This document shows, in pieces, positions 44,032 through 55,500 of a stretch of 64,000 nucleotides of DNA. The translations under genes and the position numbers were made by a program. Source of the DNA: an uncultured SAR86 cluster bacterium (lineage in GTDB: Bacteria; Pseudomonadota; Gammaproteobacteria; Magnimaribacterales; AG-339-G14); assembly GCA_902614235.1 (NCBI GenBank), contig CACMKG010000001.1:69969-133968 (forward strand). The letters run 5' to 3'. The notes beneath the pieces were generated by a model. That model was not told where the DNA came from. It ran no database searches and saw only the letters and a program-made list of their open reading frames with translations. Numbering within the stretch: the stretch's first letter is position 1; every line of letters starts with the position of its first letter.

Positions 44032-45225
44032 ATGTCTAAGGAAAAATTTGAAAGAACGAAACCACATTTAAATGTGGGTACTATTGGCCACGTAGATCAC
44101 GGAAAAACTACGCTGACTGCAGCTTTGACGAAAGTTTGTGCTGAAGCTTATGGATCTGGAGAAGCAGTGGCATTTGATGGTATTGATAATGCTCCAGAAG
44201 AAAGAGAAAGAGGAATAACAATTGCAACTTCTCACGTCGAATATGACTCTCCTGCAAGACATTATGCGCATGTCGATTGTCCAGGACACGCGGATTATAT
44301 TAAAAATATGATTACGGGTGCAGCTCAAATGGATGGAGCAATTCTGGTTGTAAATTGTGCAGATGGGCCTATGCCGCAAACTAGAGAACATATACTTTTA
44401 GCTAGACAGGTTGGAGTGCCTTTCATAGTTGTTTACCTTAATAAAGCCGACCAAGTTGATGATGAAGAATTAATCATGCTCGTTGAAGAAGAAATCAGAG
44501 AATTACTAACGGAATATGATTTTCCTGGAGCAGATACACCAGTTATAGTTGGTTCAGCGCTTAAAGCTTTGGAAGGAGATACATCCGATCACGGAGTAGA
44601 ATCTGTAAAAAAATTGGTTGAATCTATTGATTCGTATATACCAGAGCCAACCAGAGAAACCGATAAACCTTTTTTAATGCCAATTGAAGATATTTTTTCT
44701 ATTCAAGGTAGAGGAACAGTTGTAACTGGAAGAATTGAAAGAGGAATGGTAAACGTTAATGATGAAATGGAAATTGTTGGAATTAAAGACACTGAAAAAA
44801 CTGTTTGCACAGGTGTTGAGATGTTTAGGAAACTTCTGGACCAAGGAAGAGCAGGAGAAAATGTCGGAGTACTTTTAAGAGGAACTAAAAGAGAGGATGT
44901 AGAAAGAGGTCAAGTTCTTTCTGCTCCGGGCTCTATAAAACCACATACAAAATTTGAAGCTCAGGTATATGTGTTGAGTAAAGAAGAAGGAGGAAGACAC
45001 ACCCCTTTCTTCAAAGGTTATAGACCTCAGTTCTATGTCAGAACTACTGATGTTACTGGAGAAGTAACGCTTCCAGATGGAGTAGAGATGGTAATGCCAG
45101 GCGACGATATTGCAGTGACAGTAGAATTAATTTCACCTGTAGCTATGGAAGATGGCATGAAATTTGCCATCAGAGAGGGTGGAAGAACAGTTGGAGCTGG
45201 AGTAGTTTCAAAAATTATAGAGTAG
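44032..45225 (+). CDS. tuf: Elongation factor Tu
   Basis: The protein (397 aa) has G1 [10 protein letters not shown], the switch block [21 protein letters not shown] (G3) and NKADQVDD (G4), then domains 2 and 3 with the TDVTGEV segment. It delivers aminoacyl-tRNA to the ribosome. An AGAGGAAG ribosome site precedes the ATG. It is the only tuf in the window; the usual tufA position after fusA is taken by another gene. Its TAG stop shares its last two bases with tRNA-Trp. Confidence 0.99.
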   Translation: MSKEKFERTKPHLNVGTIGHVDHGKTTLTAALTKVCAEAYGSGEAVAFDGIDNAPEERERGITIATSHVEYDSPARHYAHVDCPGHADYIKNMITGAAQMDGAILVVNCADGPMPQTREHILLARQVGVPFIVVYLNKADQVDDEELIMLVEEEIRELLTEYDFPGADTPVIVGSALKALEGDTSDHGVESVKKLVESIDSYIPEPTRETDKPFLMPIEDIFSIQGRGTVVTGRIERGMVNVNDEMEIVGIKDTEKTVCTGVEMFRKLLDQGRAGENVGVLLRGTKREDVERGQVLSAPGSIKPHTKFEAQVYVLSKEEGGRHTPFFKGYRPQFYVRTTDVTGEVTLPDGVEMVMPGDDIAVTVELISPVAMEDGMKFAIREGGRTVGAGVVSKIIE

Positions 45226-45299
45226 GCCAGTAGCTCAATTGGTAGAGCGGCGGTCTCCAAAACCGCAGGTTGGGGGTTCGATTCCCTCCTGGCCTGCCA
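45224..45299 (+). tRNA. tRNA-Trp (anticodon CCA), overlapping the tuf stop codon
   Basis: A 76-nt cloverleaf: acceptor AGGCCAG/CTGGCCT with A1-U72, D-stem GCTC/GAGC, anticodon stem GCGGT/ACCGC with loop CTCCAAA, T-stem GGGGG/CCCTC, discriminator G and encoded CCA. A1 and G2 are the A and G of the tuf TAG stop. E. coli tRNA-Trp also starts with A1 and has G73, which supports this 5' end. RNase P cleavage would remove the stop codon from the tuf message. Confidence 0.97.
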
Positions 45300-45318
45300 G
45301 AGTTTGAAGGATTTATCT

Positions 45319-45687
45319 ATGGCACAACAAAGTTCAAAAACATTCAATATGCAAAGTAAGGTTCTTTGGGTTTTGGCGTTGGGTTTAATATTTTTGGCTG
45401 TTTGGGCTAACTCTTTTTATAGTTATGTGGGTCTACTATACAGAGTGATAGGCGTCATACTTGTTTTGTCTGCTTCACTAGCAATTCTAAGATACACTGA
45501 ATTTGGGAACCAAGCTTACGTTTTAATCACCCAATCATTTGTTGAGGTGAGAAAAGTCGTTTGGCCAAACAGAACCGAAACGACTCAAACAACTTTCATT
45601 GTAGCAGCAGCAGTTATTGCTGCTTCATTGATTTTATGGGGCTTGGATTCGTTATTTTCATTTTTAATGAAAGCAATTATAGGATAA
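45319..45687 (+). CDS. secE: Preprotein translocase subunit SecE
   Basis: I start at the ATG with GAAGGA 7 nt upstream, 20 bp after tRNA-Trp. The protein (122 aa) has three hydrophobic helices (about 13-33, 38-55 and 90-115) and the conserved SecE segment VEVRKVVWPNRTETTQTT before the last helix, as in gammaproteobacterial three-helix SecE. It clamps SecY in the SecYEG channel. It is followed 3 bp later by nusG. Confidence 0.96.
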   Translation: MAQQSSKTFNMQSKVLWVLALGLIFLAVWANSFYSYVGLLYRVIGVILVLSASLAILRYTEFGNQAYVLITQSFVEVRKVVWPNRTETTQTTFIVAAAVIAASLILWGLDSLFSFLMKAIIG

Positions 45688-45690
45688 TAG

Positions 45691-46224
45691 ATGTCTAAAT
45701 CTTGGTATGTAGTTAATTCTTATTCTGGCTATGAAAACAAAGCCAAAGAGCAGCTCTTAGAGAGAATTGAAAGAGAAAATCTTCATGAATTCTTTGGAGG
45801 CATTGAAGTCCCAACTCAAACAATTACAGAAATGAAAGCAGGAAAAGAAAAAGTTACTGAAAAAAAGTTCTTCCCCGGCTACGTGCTTGTTCAAATGGAA
45901 ATGAATGATGAAACTTGGCACTTGGTTAAAGAAACACCTAGAGTTTTAGGCTTTATTGGAGGAACTAAAAATAATCCTAAGCCTATTTCTGAAACTGAGG
46001 CTAATAAAATACTTCAACAGCAAGAAGAAGGAATTCAGCCTAGTTCTCAAATAACAGCTTTTGAACCAGGTGAAATGATTAGAGTCATAGATGGTCCATT
46101 TAATGATTTCAGTGGCGTTGTTGAGGAGATAGATCAGGAAAAAAGTAAGGTCAAAGTTGCAGTAATGATTTTCGGACGATCAACTCCAGTAGAATTGGAT
46201 TTTACTCAAATTGAGAGAAGTTAA
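45691..46224 (+). CDS. nusG: Transcription termination/antitermination factor NusG
   Basis: The protein (177 aa) begins [17 protein letters not shown] and has an NGN domain (1-115) and a KOW domain (about 125-175, [20 protein letters not shown]). NusG binds RNA polymerase and couples it to Rho or to ribosomes through S10. The stop and the rplK start overlap by one base (TAATG). Confidence 0.98.
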   Translation: MSKSWYVVNSYSGYENKAKEQLLERIERENLHEFFGGIEVPTQTITEMKAGKEKVTEKKFFPGYVLVQMEMNDETWHLVKETPRVLGFIGGTKNNPKPISETEANKILQQQEEGIQPSSQITAFEPGEMIRVIDGPFNDFSGVVEEIDQEKSKVKVAVMIFGRSTPVELDFTQIERS

Positions 46225-46655
46225 TGGCTAAAAATAAAGAAATAATTACATACATTAAGTTGCAAGTACCGGCGGGCGCAGCTTCTCCTAGCCCTCCTGT
46301 TGGACCAGCTCTCGGACAGCACGGAGTTAATTTAATGGATTTCTGTAATGCATTTAATGCACAAACTAATGAGTTGGAAAAAAATCTTCCTGTTCCAGTA
46401 GTAATTACTGTTTACGAAGACAGAAGTTTTGATTTCATAGTCAAAACAACTCCAGCTAGTGTTTTACTAAAAAAAGCAGCAGGTTTGAGTAAGGGAAGTG
46501 GTACACCAAATTCTGAAAAGGTTGGAAAAGTTACAAGAGCGCAATTAGAAGAAATAGCAACAGCAAAGATGAAAGATCTAAACGCAACTGATATGGATGC
46601 AGCTGTGAAAATTATCGAAGGCAGTGCTAGAAGTATGGGAATTGAGGTTAGTTAA
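46224..46655 (+). CDS. rplK: 50S ribosomal protein L11
   Basis: The protein (143 aa) has [20 protein letters not shown] at the start, the proline-rich N-terminal domain, and RNA-binding C-terminal domain. It forms the GTPase-associated centre with 23S rRNA and is needed for RelA activation. L1 autoregulation in E. coli acts near the rplK start; the 1-bp overlap with nusG leaves only coding sequence for such a site. Confidence 0.98.
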   Translation: MAKNKEIITYIKLQVPAGAASPSPPVGPALGQHGVNLMDFCNAFNAQTNELEKNLPVPVVITVYEDRSFDFIVKTTPASVLLKKAAGLSKGSGTPNSEKVGKVTRAQLEEIATAKMKDLNATDMDAAVKIIEGSARSMGIEVS

Positions 46656-46656
46656 A

Positions 46657-47313
46657 ATGGACTCAAAAGATAAGAAATTTTCAATAGACGAAGCTGTAAA
46701 AATTATAACTGATGAGGCCTCAAAGAAATTTGTGGAAGCAATTGATGTTGCAGTAAATCTTGGTATTGATCCTGTAAAAACAGATCAAGCAGTCAGAGGA
46801 GCAACGAATCTTCCCCATGGAAATGGAAAAACTTATAAAGTTGCAGTTTTTGCCGAGGGCGACGAAGCAAAAGAAGCAAAAGATGCTGGAGCTGATCAAG
46901 TTGGAATGGAAGATCTTGCAGAAGATATAAAAAAAGGAAATATTGATTTTGATGTAATCATTGCTACTCCAGAAACTATGAGAGTTGTAAGTCCTTTAGG
47001 TCAGATTTTGGGTCCTAAAGGTTTGATGCCTAACCCTAAATCAGAAACAGTTACAAAAGATGTTTCTACTGCAGTAAAAAATTCTAAAGCAGGACAAATT
47101 AGGTATAAATCAGATAAGCAAGGTATAATACATTCTCGTATTGGTCAGGTTGGATATACAGATAAACAATTAGAAGAAAATTTAGTTACTTTTTTAGCAG
47201 ATGTTAAGAAAGCTAAACCTCCTTCCGCAAAAGGAGTTTATATTTCTAAGGTTTCTATTTCATCCACGATGGGCAAGGGTTTAGAACTTGATATGTCCGC
47301 TTTAAGTTTTTGA
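46657..47313 (+). CDS. rplA: 50S ribosomal protein L1
   Basis: I start at the ATG 1 nt after the rplK stop, with GAGG upstream; an earlier in-frame TTG lies inside rplK. The protein (218 aa) has [28 protein letters not shown] and GKGLELD-type blocks of L1. It is about 15 residues shorter than E. coli L1 at the N-terminus. It forms the L1 stalk and represses its own operon. Confidence 0.97.
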   Translation: MDSKDKKFSIDEAVKIITDEASKKFVEAIDVAVNLGIDPVKTDQAVRGATNLPHGNGKTYKVAVFAEGDEAKEAKDAGADQVGMEDLAEDIKKGNIDFDVIIATPETMRVVSPLGQILGPKGLMPNPKSETVTKDVSTAVKNSKAGQIRYKSDKQGIIHSRIGQVGYTDKQLEENLVTFLADVKKAKPPSAKGVYISKVSISSTMGKGLELDMSALSF

Positions 47314-47340
47314 GGATGGTGTATTGATAGGTTTAAAAAG

Positions 47341-47485
47341 ATTTTTGGGCTATTGCGATTCTATTGCAATTGTCGAAGACCGTAGGTGTTTAAATATTAA
47401 ACTTAATTTCCTACGCAGATGGTTCTTAGCACAAACTTCGGTTTAGCTAGGGTTTTTTATTTCTCAAATATAGAGAGATTAATAA
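47341..47485 (+). promoter_or_regulatory. rplJ leader (L10-type autoregulatory RNA)
   Basis: The 172-bp gap between rplA and rplJ contains a long-range stem CGTAGG (47381-47386) / CCTACG (47410-47415), extended by an AAGACC/GGTTCTT pairing, as expected for the leader to which L10-(L12)4 binds. The AT-rich internal loop GTGTTTAAATATTAAAC is the hairpin cap. No gene lies here. Leader identity comes from position and fold; kink-turn detail cannot be confirmed by eye. Confidence 0.65.
47427..47458 (+). terminator. UUCG hairpin with T-run, possible attenuator before rplJ
   Basis: TAGC, AC, AAAC, the tetraloop TTCG, GTTT, A, GCTA, then GGG and TTTTTT: a tetraloop stem of eight pairs with a small internal mismatch, followed by a U-run 28 bases before rplJ. 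This is the architecture of an intrinsic terminator and could act as an attenuator within the L10 leader. Confidence 0.55.
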
Positions 47486-48004
47486 ATGTCGAACTTAGAT
47501 GAAAAGAAAGTACAAGTAGATGCATTGAAGCAAGTTGCAGAACAAGCGTTTTCTGCTATAGCTGTTGATTATAGAGGTACTGATGTACCCAAATTGACAA
47601 ACTTTAGAAGAGACGCGAAAGGACAATCTGTACATGTAAAAATCATCAAAAATACTTTAGCGAAAAAAGCATTAGAAGATACAAAATTCGATTCTTTAAG
47701 TGAGGTGCTTTCAGGTCCCACACTATTAGCTTTTTCATTGGAAGATTATCAAAGTGCAGCAAAATTAATTAAAGATTTTTCTGCGAACGAGGAGTCTTTC
47801 GAAGTAAAAGGCTTATCGATTGGTGAAGGGTTTTTATCAGCACAAGAATTGAATAGTTTGGCTTCACTTCCTTCAAAGGAAGAAGCTATTTCTATGATGC
47901 TTGGGTTATTAAATGCGCCAGTTCAAAAGTTAGCGAGCACACTAAACGAAGTGCCTTCTAGTTTTGTTAGAGCATTAGCAGCATTTGGTGAAAGTAAGTC
48001 TTAA
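47486..48004 (+). CDS. rplJ: 50S ribosomal protein L10
   Basis: The protein (172 aa) has the L10 opening EKKVQVDALKQVAEQAFSAI, VDYRGTDVPKLTNFRRDAK and IIKNTLAKKAL, and a C-terminal helix that carries L7/L12 dimers. It forms the stalk base and, with L12, represses its own leader. AGAGAG precedes the ATG. It is 24 bp before rplL. Confidence 0.98.
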   Translation: MSNLDEKKVQVDALKQVAEQAFSAIAVDYRGTDVPKLTNFRRDAKGQSVHVKIIKNTLAKKALEDTKFDSLSEVLSGPTLLAFSLEDYQSAAKLIKDFSANEESFEVKGLSIGEGFLSAQELNSLASLPSKEEAISMMLGLLNAPVQKLASTLNEVPSSFVRALAAFGESKS

Positions 48005-48028
48005 GTTTGAATTGAATAGGAGTTAAAA

Positions 48029-48409
48029 ATGGCTTTATCAAAAGAAGAAATTTTAGATGCTATTTCAGAAATGAGTGTTATGGATGTCGTTGACTTAGTA
48101 AAACTCATGGAAGAAAAGTTTGGAGTTACTGCTGCTGCACCGGTTGCAGCCGCTGCTGCTCCAGCAGCTGGAGGCGAAGCCGAAGCTGCAGAAGAACAAA
48201 GTGAGTTTGAAATTTTCTTAGCTGATGTTGGTGATAAAAAGATTGATGTTATTAAAGCAGTCAGAACTATCACAGGACTTGGCTTGAAAGAAGCGAAAGC
48301 GATCGTTGACGGAGCTCCGGCTTCTGTCAAAGAAGGAGCTAATAAAGAGGAGGCAGAAACTGCTAAATCTCAATTAGAAGAAGCTGGCGCGACAGTAGAA
48401 CTTAAGTAA
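48029..48409 (+). CDS. rplL: 50S ribosomal protein L7/L12
   Basis: The protein (126 aa) has an N-terminal dimerisation domain (1-33), an alanine-rich hinge (about 34-55) and the C-terminal factor-binding domain with [20 protein letters not shown] and [11 protein letters not shown]. It recruits elongation factors to the ribosome. An AGGAG ribosome site precedes it. Only 24 bp separate it from rpoB, against about 320 bp in E. coli. Confidence 0.98.
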   Translation: MALSKEEILDAISEMSVMDVVDLVKLMEEKFGVTAAAPVAAAAAPAAGGEAEAAEEQSEFEIFLADVGDKKIDVIKAVRTITGLGLKEAKAIVDGAPASVKEGANKEEAETAKSQLEEAGATVELK

Positions 48410-48433
48410 TTAAAATAAATTTATAGAGTATTT

Positions 48434-51400
48434 ATGGCTGAAAATTATTCCTTTGCAGAGAAAAAAAGAATTAGAAAAAGTTTTGAAAAAATTTCAAGCG
48501 TTATGTCACTTCCTGACATACTTGAAGTGCAAACAAATTCATATAAGCATTTTCTGCAAAGTGCCGTAAATAAAGATAAAAGATTAGATCAAGGTCTAGA
48601 ACATGTTTTTAAATCTATTTTTCCAATAGTAAGCGTTTCAGGTAATGCGAAAATAGATTATCTTGGCTATGAGCTCGGAGAACCTGAGTTTGACGTATTT
48701 GAATGTCTTCCTAGAGGAAGAACCTATGAAGCTCCACTAAATATATGGTGCCGAATAACTTTTATCGACAAATCCACAGGTGAGGAAAATCTAAAAAGCG
48801 CAAAAGACGAAAGAGTTTATATGGGAACGATGCCTTTAATGACAGAACATGGAACATTCGTTATCAACGGTACTGAAAGAGTTGTAGTTTCTCAGCTTCA
48901 TAGATCTCCCGGATTAATATTTGATCATGATAAAGGTAAAACTCATTCATCTGGAAAACTACTCTATTCATCTAGAGTAATTCCTTACAGAGGATCATGG
49001 TTAGATTTTGAATTTGATCACAAAGATCTTGTTTACATCAGAATTGATAGAAGAAGAAAGCTATACGCTTCTATATTGTTAAAATCATTAGGCTTAACTC
49101 CACAAGAAATTCTAGATACTTTTTATGAGAATGAGTCTTACACCTTTAATAAGGATGGTAGTTACACATTACCTGTTAATACTCAGAAGCTTGTAGGAAG
49201 ACTTGCCCCTGTAGACATAGTTTCTCCAAAAGATAAGAGTCTTATTATTGAACAAGGAAAAAGGATAACAGCAAGACATATTAGACAAATTGATTCCAAT
49301 AAAATTAAGAACTTGAGTTTACCAAGAGAGGCTCTCTATGGATTGGCTCTCTCTAAAGATTATATTGACGAAAGTTCAGGAGAAATTTTATTTAGTTGTA
49401 ATTCACTTATTGACGAAGAGCTTCTGACTGCTATGGAAGAGGCAAAAATAAAAATCATAAGTGTTCTTTATATAAATGAACTTGAGTCAGGCCCCTATAT
49501 TTCTGATACTTTGAGAGCTGATACGACAGCAACAAATTTAGAAGCCTTAGCTGAAATATATAGGATGATGCGTCCAGGAGAGCCACCAACAAAAGAAGCA
49601 GCCACTTTACTTTTTGAGAATTTATTTTTTAATCCTGAAAAATATGATCTTTCTGCAGTAGGGAGAATGAAGTTCAACAAAAGATTGGCTAGAGAAGAAC
49701 TTATAGGTGAGGGAATTTTATGTAAAGAGGATATTCTCGAGGTTATGAAGACTTTGGTAGACATAAGAAACGGAAAACAAAATTGCGATGATATTGATCA
49801 TTTAGGTAACAGAAGGATTAGATCCGTAGGAGAAATGGTAGCGAACCAAGTAAGAGTTGGTCTTTTGAGAGTTGAGAGAGCAGTAAGAGAAAGATTGAAC
49901 GTAGCTGAAACTGAAGGTTTTGGCCCATCTGATTTGATAAACGCCAAGCCTGTTACTGCAGCTATTAACGAGTTTTTTGGATCTAGTCAGTTATCGCAAT
50001 TCATGGATCAGAATAATCCCTTATCCGAAGTAACGCACAAAAGACGAGTTTCAGCCTTAGGGCCTGGCGGTTTGACTAGAGAAAGAGCAGGTTTCGAAGT
50101 GAGAGATGTGCATCCTACTCATTACGGAAGAGTCTGTCCTATAGAGACCCCGGAAGGACCAAATATCGGATTAATAAATTCCCTATCTGTTTATTCTAAA
50201 GTAAATGAATATGGTTTTATCGAAACTCCGTATAGAGAAGTTAAAAATGGAAAAGTTACGGAAGACATTAAATTTGTTTCTGCTATTGAAGAGGGAGAGT
50301 TTGTAATTGCTCAGGCGAGTGCAAAGATAGATAAAAATAATAAATTTACTGAAGAACTTGTTCCAGTTAGATATAGAAATGAATTTGAGCTAATGAATCC
50401 TTCAAGAGTTGACCTGATGGACGTTTCGCCTCAGCAGGTTGTTTCTATAGCTGCAGCTTTGATTCCTTTTTTAGAGCATGATGATGCAAATAGAGCTCTG
50501 ATGGGTTCAAATATGATGAGACAGGCAGTCCCTACATTGTCAACTGAAACTCCTCTGGTAGGAACAGGTATGGAGAGGACAGTTGCTAGATTTTCCGGAG
50601 ATTGTGTAATCGCTCAAAATGCTGGAACTATCGAAAAGGTAGATTCTGGTAAAATCGTGGTTAGAAAAAATCTTAAAGATATAAGTGGTTCTGGTTCGGC
50701 AGTAGATATTTATAACCTTGTTAAATACACGAGATCAAATCAAAACACTTGCATAAATCAAAGGCCAATTGTTAAAGAAGGAGATAAAGTTTCTAAGGGA
50801 GATATTCTTGCTGATGGTTCTTCAATTGATCTAGGAGAATTAGCCCTGGGTCAAAATATTAAAATTGCTTTCATGCCTTGGCATGGCTATAACTATGAAG
50901 ATTCAATTCTTATTTCTGATAGATTGGTTCAAGAAGATAAGCTTACGAGTGTTCATATTCAAGAATTGACATGTACGTCTAGAGATACAAAATTAGGTCC
51001 AGATGAAATAACTGGAGATATTCCAAATGTTGGCGATTCAGCTTTATCTAAATTAGATGAATGTGGAATTGTCCATATTGGGGCCGAAGTAAACGCAGGA
51101 GATATTCTTGTTGGAAAAGTAACTCCAAAGGGAGAAACTCAGCTCTCTCCAGAAGAAAAGCTTTTGAGAGCGATCTTCGGAGAAAAAGCGTCGGATGTTA
51201 AAGACACATCTTTGAGAGTTCCTTCTGGAGCAGATGGAACTGTCATTGATGTTCAAATATTTACAAGAGAAGGGCTAGAAAAAAATTCAAGAGCAAGCGT
51301 TATTGAATCAGTTTCTTTATCAGAAATTCAAAAAGATATTGATCAAGAATTCGAGATCGTTTCTTCAGCAACTTTGAATTCTTTGAAATCAGAATTATTA

Positions 51401-52519
51401 GGTAAAAAAGTCATTAGCGGTAGAGGACTTTCAAAAGGCGATGCTTTAGACGAAGAATTCTTATCGAATTTGGCTCCTTCTGAATGGTTTAAATTAAGAA
51501 TGAAAGATGAGTCTTTGAATGATTCAATAAAAGAAGCCAAAGATAAATTAAAAGCTTATGAAAGTGTTTTAAAAAGTAGATTCGAAGATAAAAAGAAGAA
51601 AATTGTATCTGGCGATGATTTGCCTCCAGGAGTCCAGCAAGTAATTAAAGTTTATCTTTCTATCAAAAGAAGAATCCAACCAGGAGATAAACTTGCAGGA
51701 AGACATGGAAATAAAGGAGTTATATCAGTCATTATGCCCGTGGAAGACATGCCTTTTGATGAAAATGGCGAGCCTGTTGATGTTGTTTTAAATCCACTTG
51801 GCGTTCCATCAAGAATGAATGTTGGCCAATTAATGGAAACTCATTTAGGGTGGGCATCTAAAGAACTAGGAAAGAAAATAGGTCAATTAGTTAGTAACGC
51901 CTCAAATTTAGCTGAAACTAAGAAGTTTGTAGATAAAGTGTATTCTGCTACCGGAAGGCCTGAGGATTTATCCAAACTTACAGATAAGGAATTCAGGGAA
52001 CTTTGTGAAAACCTAAAAATAGGAGTTCCAATGGCCACACCTGTATTCGATGGAGCATCTGAGAAAGAAATTAAAAGCATGCTTGAATTAGCAGATCTTC
52101 CTTTATCAGGCCAAACTACGCTTTATGACGGAAGAACAGGAGATGCTTTTGAGAGACCTGTAACAATAGGATATATGTACATTTTAAAGCTTAATCATTT
52201 AATCGAAGATAAAATGCATGCCAGATCCACAGGATCATACAGTCTTGTAACTCAGCAACCTTTGGGTGGTAAAGCTCAATTTGGAGGACAAAGGTTAGGA
52301 GAAATGGAAGTTTGGGCTTTGGAGGCATATGGGGCTGCAAATACCTTACAGGAGATGTTGACAGTTAAATCTGATGATGTGCCAGGTAGAACTAAAGTTT
52401 ATAAAAATATTGTGGATGGTAACTACGAAATGGAAGCTGGTATTCCTGAATCATATAACGTCTTAACTAAAGAAATAAGATCTTTAGGAATCGACATTGA
52501 CTTTGAAGAGGTTGAATAA
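48434..52519 (+). CDS. rpoB: RNA polymerase beta subunit
   Basis: The protein (1361 aa, E. coli 1342) is complete. The rifampicin region reads [17 protein letters not shown] then [14 protein letters not shown], the sensitive wild-type form, and the C-terminal part has [12 protein letters not shown] and the IDIDFEEVE end. It forms half of the catalytic cleft. No attenuator or RNase III stem precedes it, so rpoBC must be read through from the rplJ/rplL transcript. Confidence 0.99.
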   Translation: MAENYSFAEKKRIRKSFEKISSVMSLPDILEVQTNSYKHFLQSAVNKDKRLDQGLEHVFKSIFPIVSVSGNAKIDYLGYELGEPEFDVFECLPRGRTYEAPLNIWCRITFIDKSTGEENLKSAKDERVYMGTMPLMTEHGTFVINGTERVVVSQLHRSPGLIFDHDKGKTHSSGKLLYSSRVIPYRGSWLDFEFDHKDLVYIRIDRRRKLYASILLKSLGLTPQEILDTFYENESYTFNKDGSYTLPVNTQKLVGRLAPVDIVSPKDKSLIIEQGKRITARHIRQIDSNKIKNLSLPREALYGLALSKDYIDESSGEILFSCNSLIDEELLTAMEEAKIKIISVLYINELESGPYISDTLRADTTATNLEALAEIYRMMRPGEPPTKEAATLLFENLFFNPEKYDLSAVGRMKFNKRLAREELIGEGILCKEDILEVMKTLVDIRNGKQNCDDIDHLGNRRIRSVGEMVANQVRVGLLRVERAVRERLNVAETEGFGPSDLINAKPVTAAINEFFGSSQLSQFMDQNNPLSEVTHKRRVSALGPGGLTRERAGFEVRDVHPTHYGRVCPIETPEGPNIGLINSLSVYSKVNEYGFIETPYREVKNGKVTEDIKFVSAIEEGEFVIAQASAKIDKNNKFTEELVPVRYRNEFELMNPSRVDLMDVSPQQVVSIAAALIPFLEHDDANRALMGSNMMRQAVPTLSTETPLVGTGMERTVARFSGDCVIAQNAGTIEKVDSGKIVVRKNLKDISGSGSAVDIYNLVKYTRSNQNTCINQRPIVKEGDKVSKGDILADGSSIDLGELALGQNIKIAFMPWHGYNYEDSILISDRLVQEDKLTSVHIQELTCTSRDTKLGPDEITGDIPNVGDSALSKLDECGIVHIGAEVNAGDILVGKVTPKGETQLSPEEKLLRAIFGEKASDVKDTSLRVPSGADGTVIDVQIFTREGLEKNSRASVIESVSLSEIQKDIDQEFEIVSSATLNSLKSELLGKKVISGRGLSKGDALDEEFLSNLAPSEWFKLRMKDESLNDSIKEAKDKLKAYESVLKSRFEDKKKKIVSGDDLPPGVQQVIKVYLSIKRRIQPGDKLAGRHGNKGVISVIMPVEDMPFDENGEPVDVVLNPLGVPSRMNVGQLMETHLGWASKELGKKIGQLVSNASNLAETKKFVDKVYSATGRPEDLSKLTDKEFRELCENLKIGVPMATPVFDGASEKEIKSMLELADLPLSGQTTLYDGRTGDAFERPVTIGYMYILKLNHLIEDKMHARSTGSYSLVTQQPLGGKAQFGGQRLGEMEVWALEAYGAANTLQEMLTVKSDDVPGRTKVYKNIVDGNYEMEAGIPESYNVLTKEIRSLGIDIDFEEVE

Positions 52520-52522
52520 TTT

Positions 52523-55500
52523 ATGAAAGACTTACTTAAACTTTTTAATCAAGATACTGAAAGTAATTTTAACTCAATAAAAGCCGGGTTGGCTTCCCCT
52601 CAACAAGTTAGATCTTGGTCTTTTGGAGAAGTAAAAAAACCTGAAACAATAAATTATCGAACTTTCAAACCAGAAAGAGATGGGTTGTTTTGTGCAAAAA
52701 TTTTCGGTCCCGTAAAAGACTACGAATGTATTTGTGGAAAATACAAGAGAATGAAACACAGAGGTGTTGTTTGTGAAAAGTGTGGAGTTGAAGTCACACT
52801 TGCCAAAGTTAGAAGAGAAAGAATGGGCCACATAGAATTAGCTGCACCAGTAGCTCATATATGGTTCTTAAAATCCTTGCCTTCAAGAATATCTCTTCTT
52901 TTGGACATGACTCTACGAGAAATAGAGAGAATTCTTTATTTTGAATCCTTTGTTGTTACCGATCCAGGTATGACCGATTTAGAAAAAGGCCAAATACTAG
53001 ACGAAGAAGAATACTATGAAGCTCTAGAAAATTATGGCGAAGAATTTGAAGCAGGAATGGGAGCTGAATCTGTAAAAATTCTTCTTCAAGACATGAATTT
53101 AGAAGAGGAAATTGCTGAAGTTATTAGTCAGATAGAAGGTACTAATAGTGAGGCGAAAATTAAAAAATTATCCAAAAGACTTAAAATTTTAAAAGGTTTC
53201 GTCAATTCTACAAATAAACCTGAATGGATGATTTTAGATGTTCTACCTGTTTTACCACCTGATTTAAGACCTCTGGTACCCTTGGAAGGAGGTAGATTTG
53301 CCACTTCGGACTTGAATGACTTATATAGACGAGTAATAAATAGAAATAACAGATTAAAAAGATTACTGGAGCTAAGTGCTCCTGAAATAATTGTTAGAAA
53401 TGAAAAAAGGATGCTGCAAGAATCTGTGGATGCGCTGCTTGATAACGGAAGAAGAGGAAGAGCAATAACAGGTTCTAATAAAAGACCTCTCAAATCTTTA
53501 TCAGACATGATCAAAGGTAAGCAAGGAAGATTCAGACAGAACCTCTTAGGGAAAAGAGTAGATTATTCTGGAAGATCAGTAATTGTAGTTGGACCTACTT
53601 TGAAACTTCATCAGTGTGGTCTGCCTAAGAAAATGGCGCTTGAATTGTTTAAACCTTTTGTTTTTGGAAAACTTCAAAATATGGAGCTTGCTAATACAAT
53701 TAAAGGCGCAAAAAGAATGGTCGAAAGAGAAGAGCCTGTCGTTTGGGATATTCTTGCAGATGTTATTAGAGAACACCCCATTTTGCTTAATAGGGCGCCT
53801 ACTCTTCATAGGTTAGGAATACAGGCATTCGAACCTATTCTTATTGAAGGAAAAGCGATTCAACTCCATCCTTTAGTTTGTAAAGCTTACAATGCTGATT
53901 TTGATGGAGATCAAATGGCAGTGCATGTCCCTCTTACTCTTGAGTCTCAACTTGAATGTCGAGCCTTAATGATGGCAAGTAATAATATTTTGTCACCTTC
54001 TAATGGAAAGCCAATAATTGATCCGTCTCAAGATGTAGTGTTAGGTCTTTATTACATGACTAGATCAAAAATAAATTCAAAAGGAGAAGGCTCTATATTT
54101 GCTGATTGCGATGAAGTTCTCAGAGCTTACAACACTAACAATGTAGCTCTTCAAGCAAAAGTCAAAGTAAGAATAGAAAACGAAGATGGAGAAAAAGAGC
54201 TAATTGATACAACAGTTGGTAGATCGATTTTATGGGAAGTTGTGCCAAAAGGTATCTCTTTCGATCAAATCAACAAAACTTTAACTAGTAAGGTAATTTC
54301 AGATCTTATTAATACCTCTTATAGGTATAGTGGATTAAAGGCTACTGTAATCTTCGCTGATAAACTGAAAAACCTTGGTTATGAATATTCTACTAAATCA
54401 GGTTCTTCAATTTGTGTCGACGATTGTGTAATTCCAGAAAATAAAGAAAGCATAATTTCAAAAGCAGAAAATGAAGTAAAAGAAATTGAAGCTCAATATT
54501 CTTCGGGCTTAGTCACTCAAGGAGAAAAATACAATAAAGTTATCGACATTTGGTCCCGAGCGAATGAAACAGTTGCAAGCTCTCTTATGGATACAATTTC
54601 AACCGATGTTGTAGTAAACAAAGAGGGCAAAGAAGAAGAGGAAGCTTCTTTTAATTCTGTTTACATGTATCTTGATTCTGGTGCTAGAAGTTCGCCTGCG
54701 CAAGTAAGACAACTTGCTGGTATGAGAGGATTAATGGCCAAACCGGATGGTTCCATAATTGAAACTCCTATAACTGCAAATTTTAGAGAAGGATTAACTG
54801 TTTTACAGTACTTTACTTCAACACATGGAGCTAGAAAGGGACTAGCAGACACAGCACTTAAAACTGCTAACTCTGGTTACTTAACAAGAAGATTAGTAGA
54901 TGTAGCTCAAGATTTAGTTATTAGAGAGGGAGACTGTGGAACTAAAGAAGGCCTAGAAATAAGGACTATTATTGAGGGTGGCGAGGTAGTTGAAGCCCTA
55001 AAAGATAGGATTTTAGGAAGAGTCCTAGCTGAGGATATTGTTTCTAAAGATGGAGATTTTAAAATCAAAAAAGGAACTCTTATTGATGAAGCTCTCGCTG
55101 AAGAATTAGACAATAATAATATTAATTCTGCAAAAGTAAGATCAGCTATAACCTGTGAAACTAGTTTTGGTATTTGTTCTATGTGTTACGGAAGAGATTT
55201 AGGAAGAGGTCACCTAGTTGATCCAGGAGAAGCTGTCGGAATTGTCGCTGCTCAATCAATTGGAGAGCCTGGAACTCAATTAACAATGAGAACATTCCAC
55301 ATCGGTGGGGCTGCTTCTAGATCTTCAGAGGAAGATAAAATAGAAGTGAAATTTGATGGGGTTGTTAAGTATCACAACATTAGTTCTGTTCAAAATAAAG
55401 ATAAAAATGCGGTATGCATATCCAGATCAGCTGAAATAATTTTAATGGATGAAAATGATTCAGAAAAAGAACGTTACAAGCTTCCCTACGGTGGAATTGT

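Noticed and set aside
45033-45347. Minus-strand frame of 104 codons across tuf end and tRNA-Trp
   Set aside because: It is antisense to EF-Tu and includes the reverse of the tRNA (the well-known false peptide from antisense tRNA).
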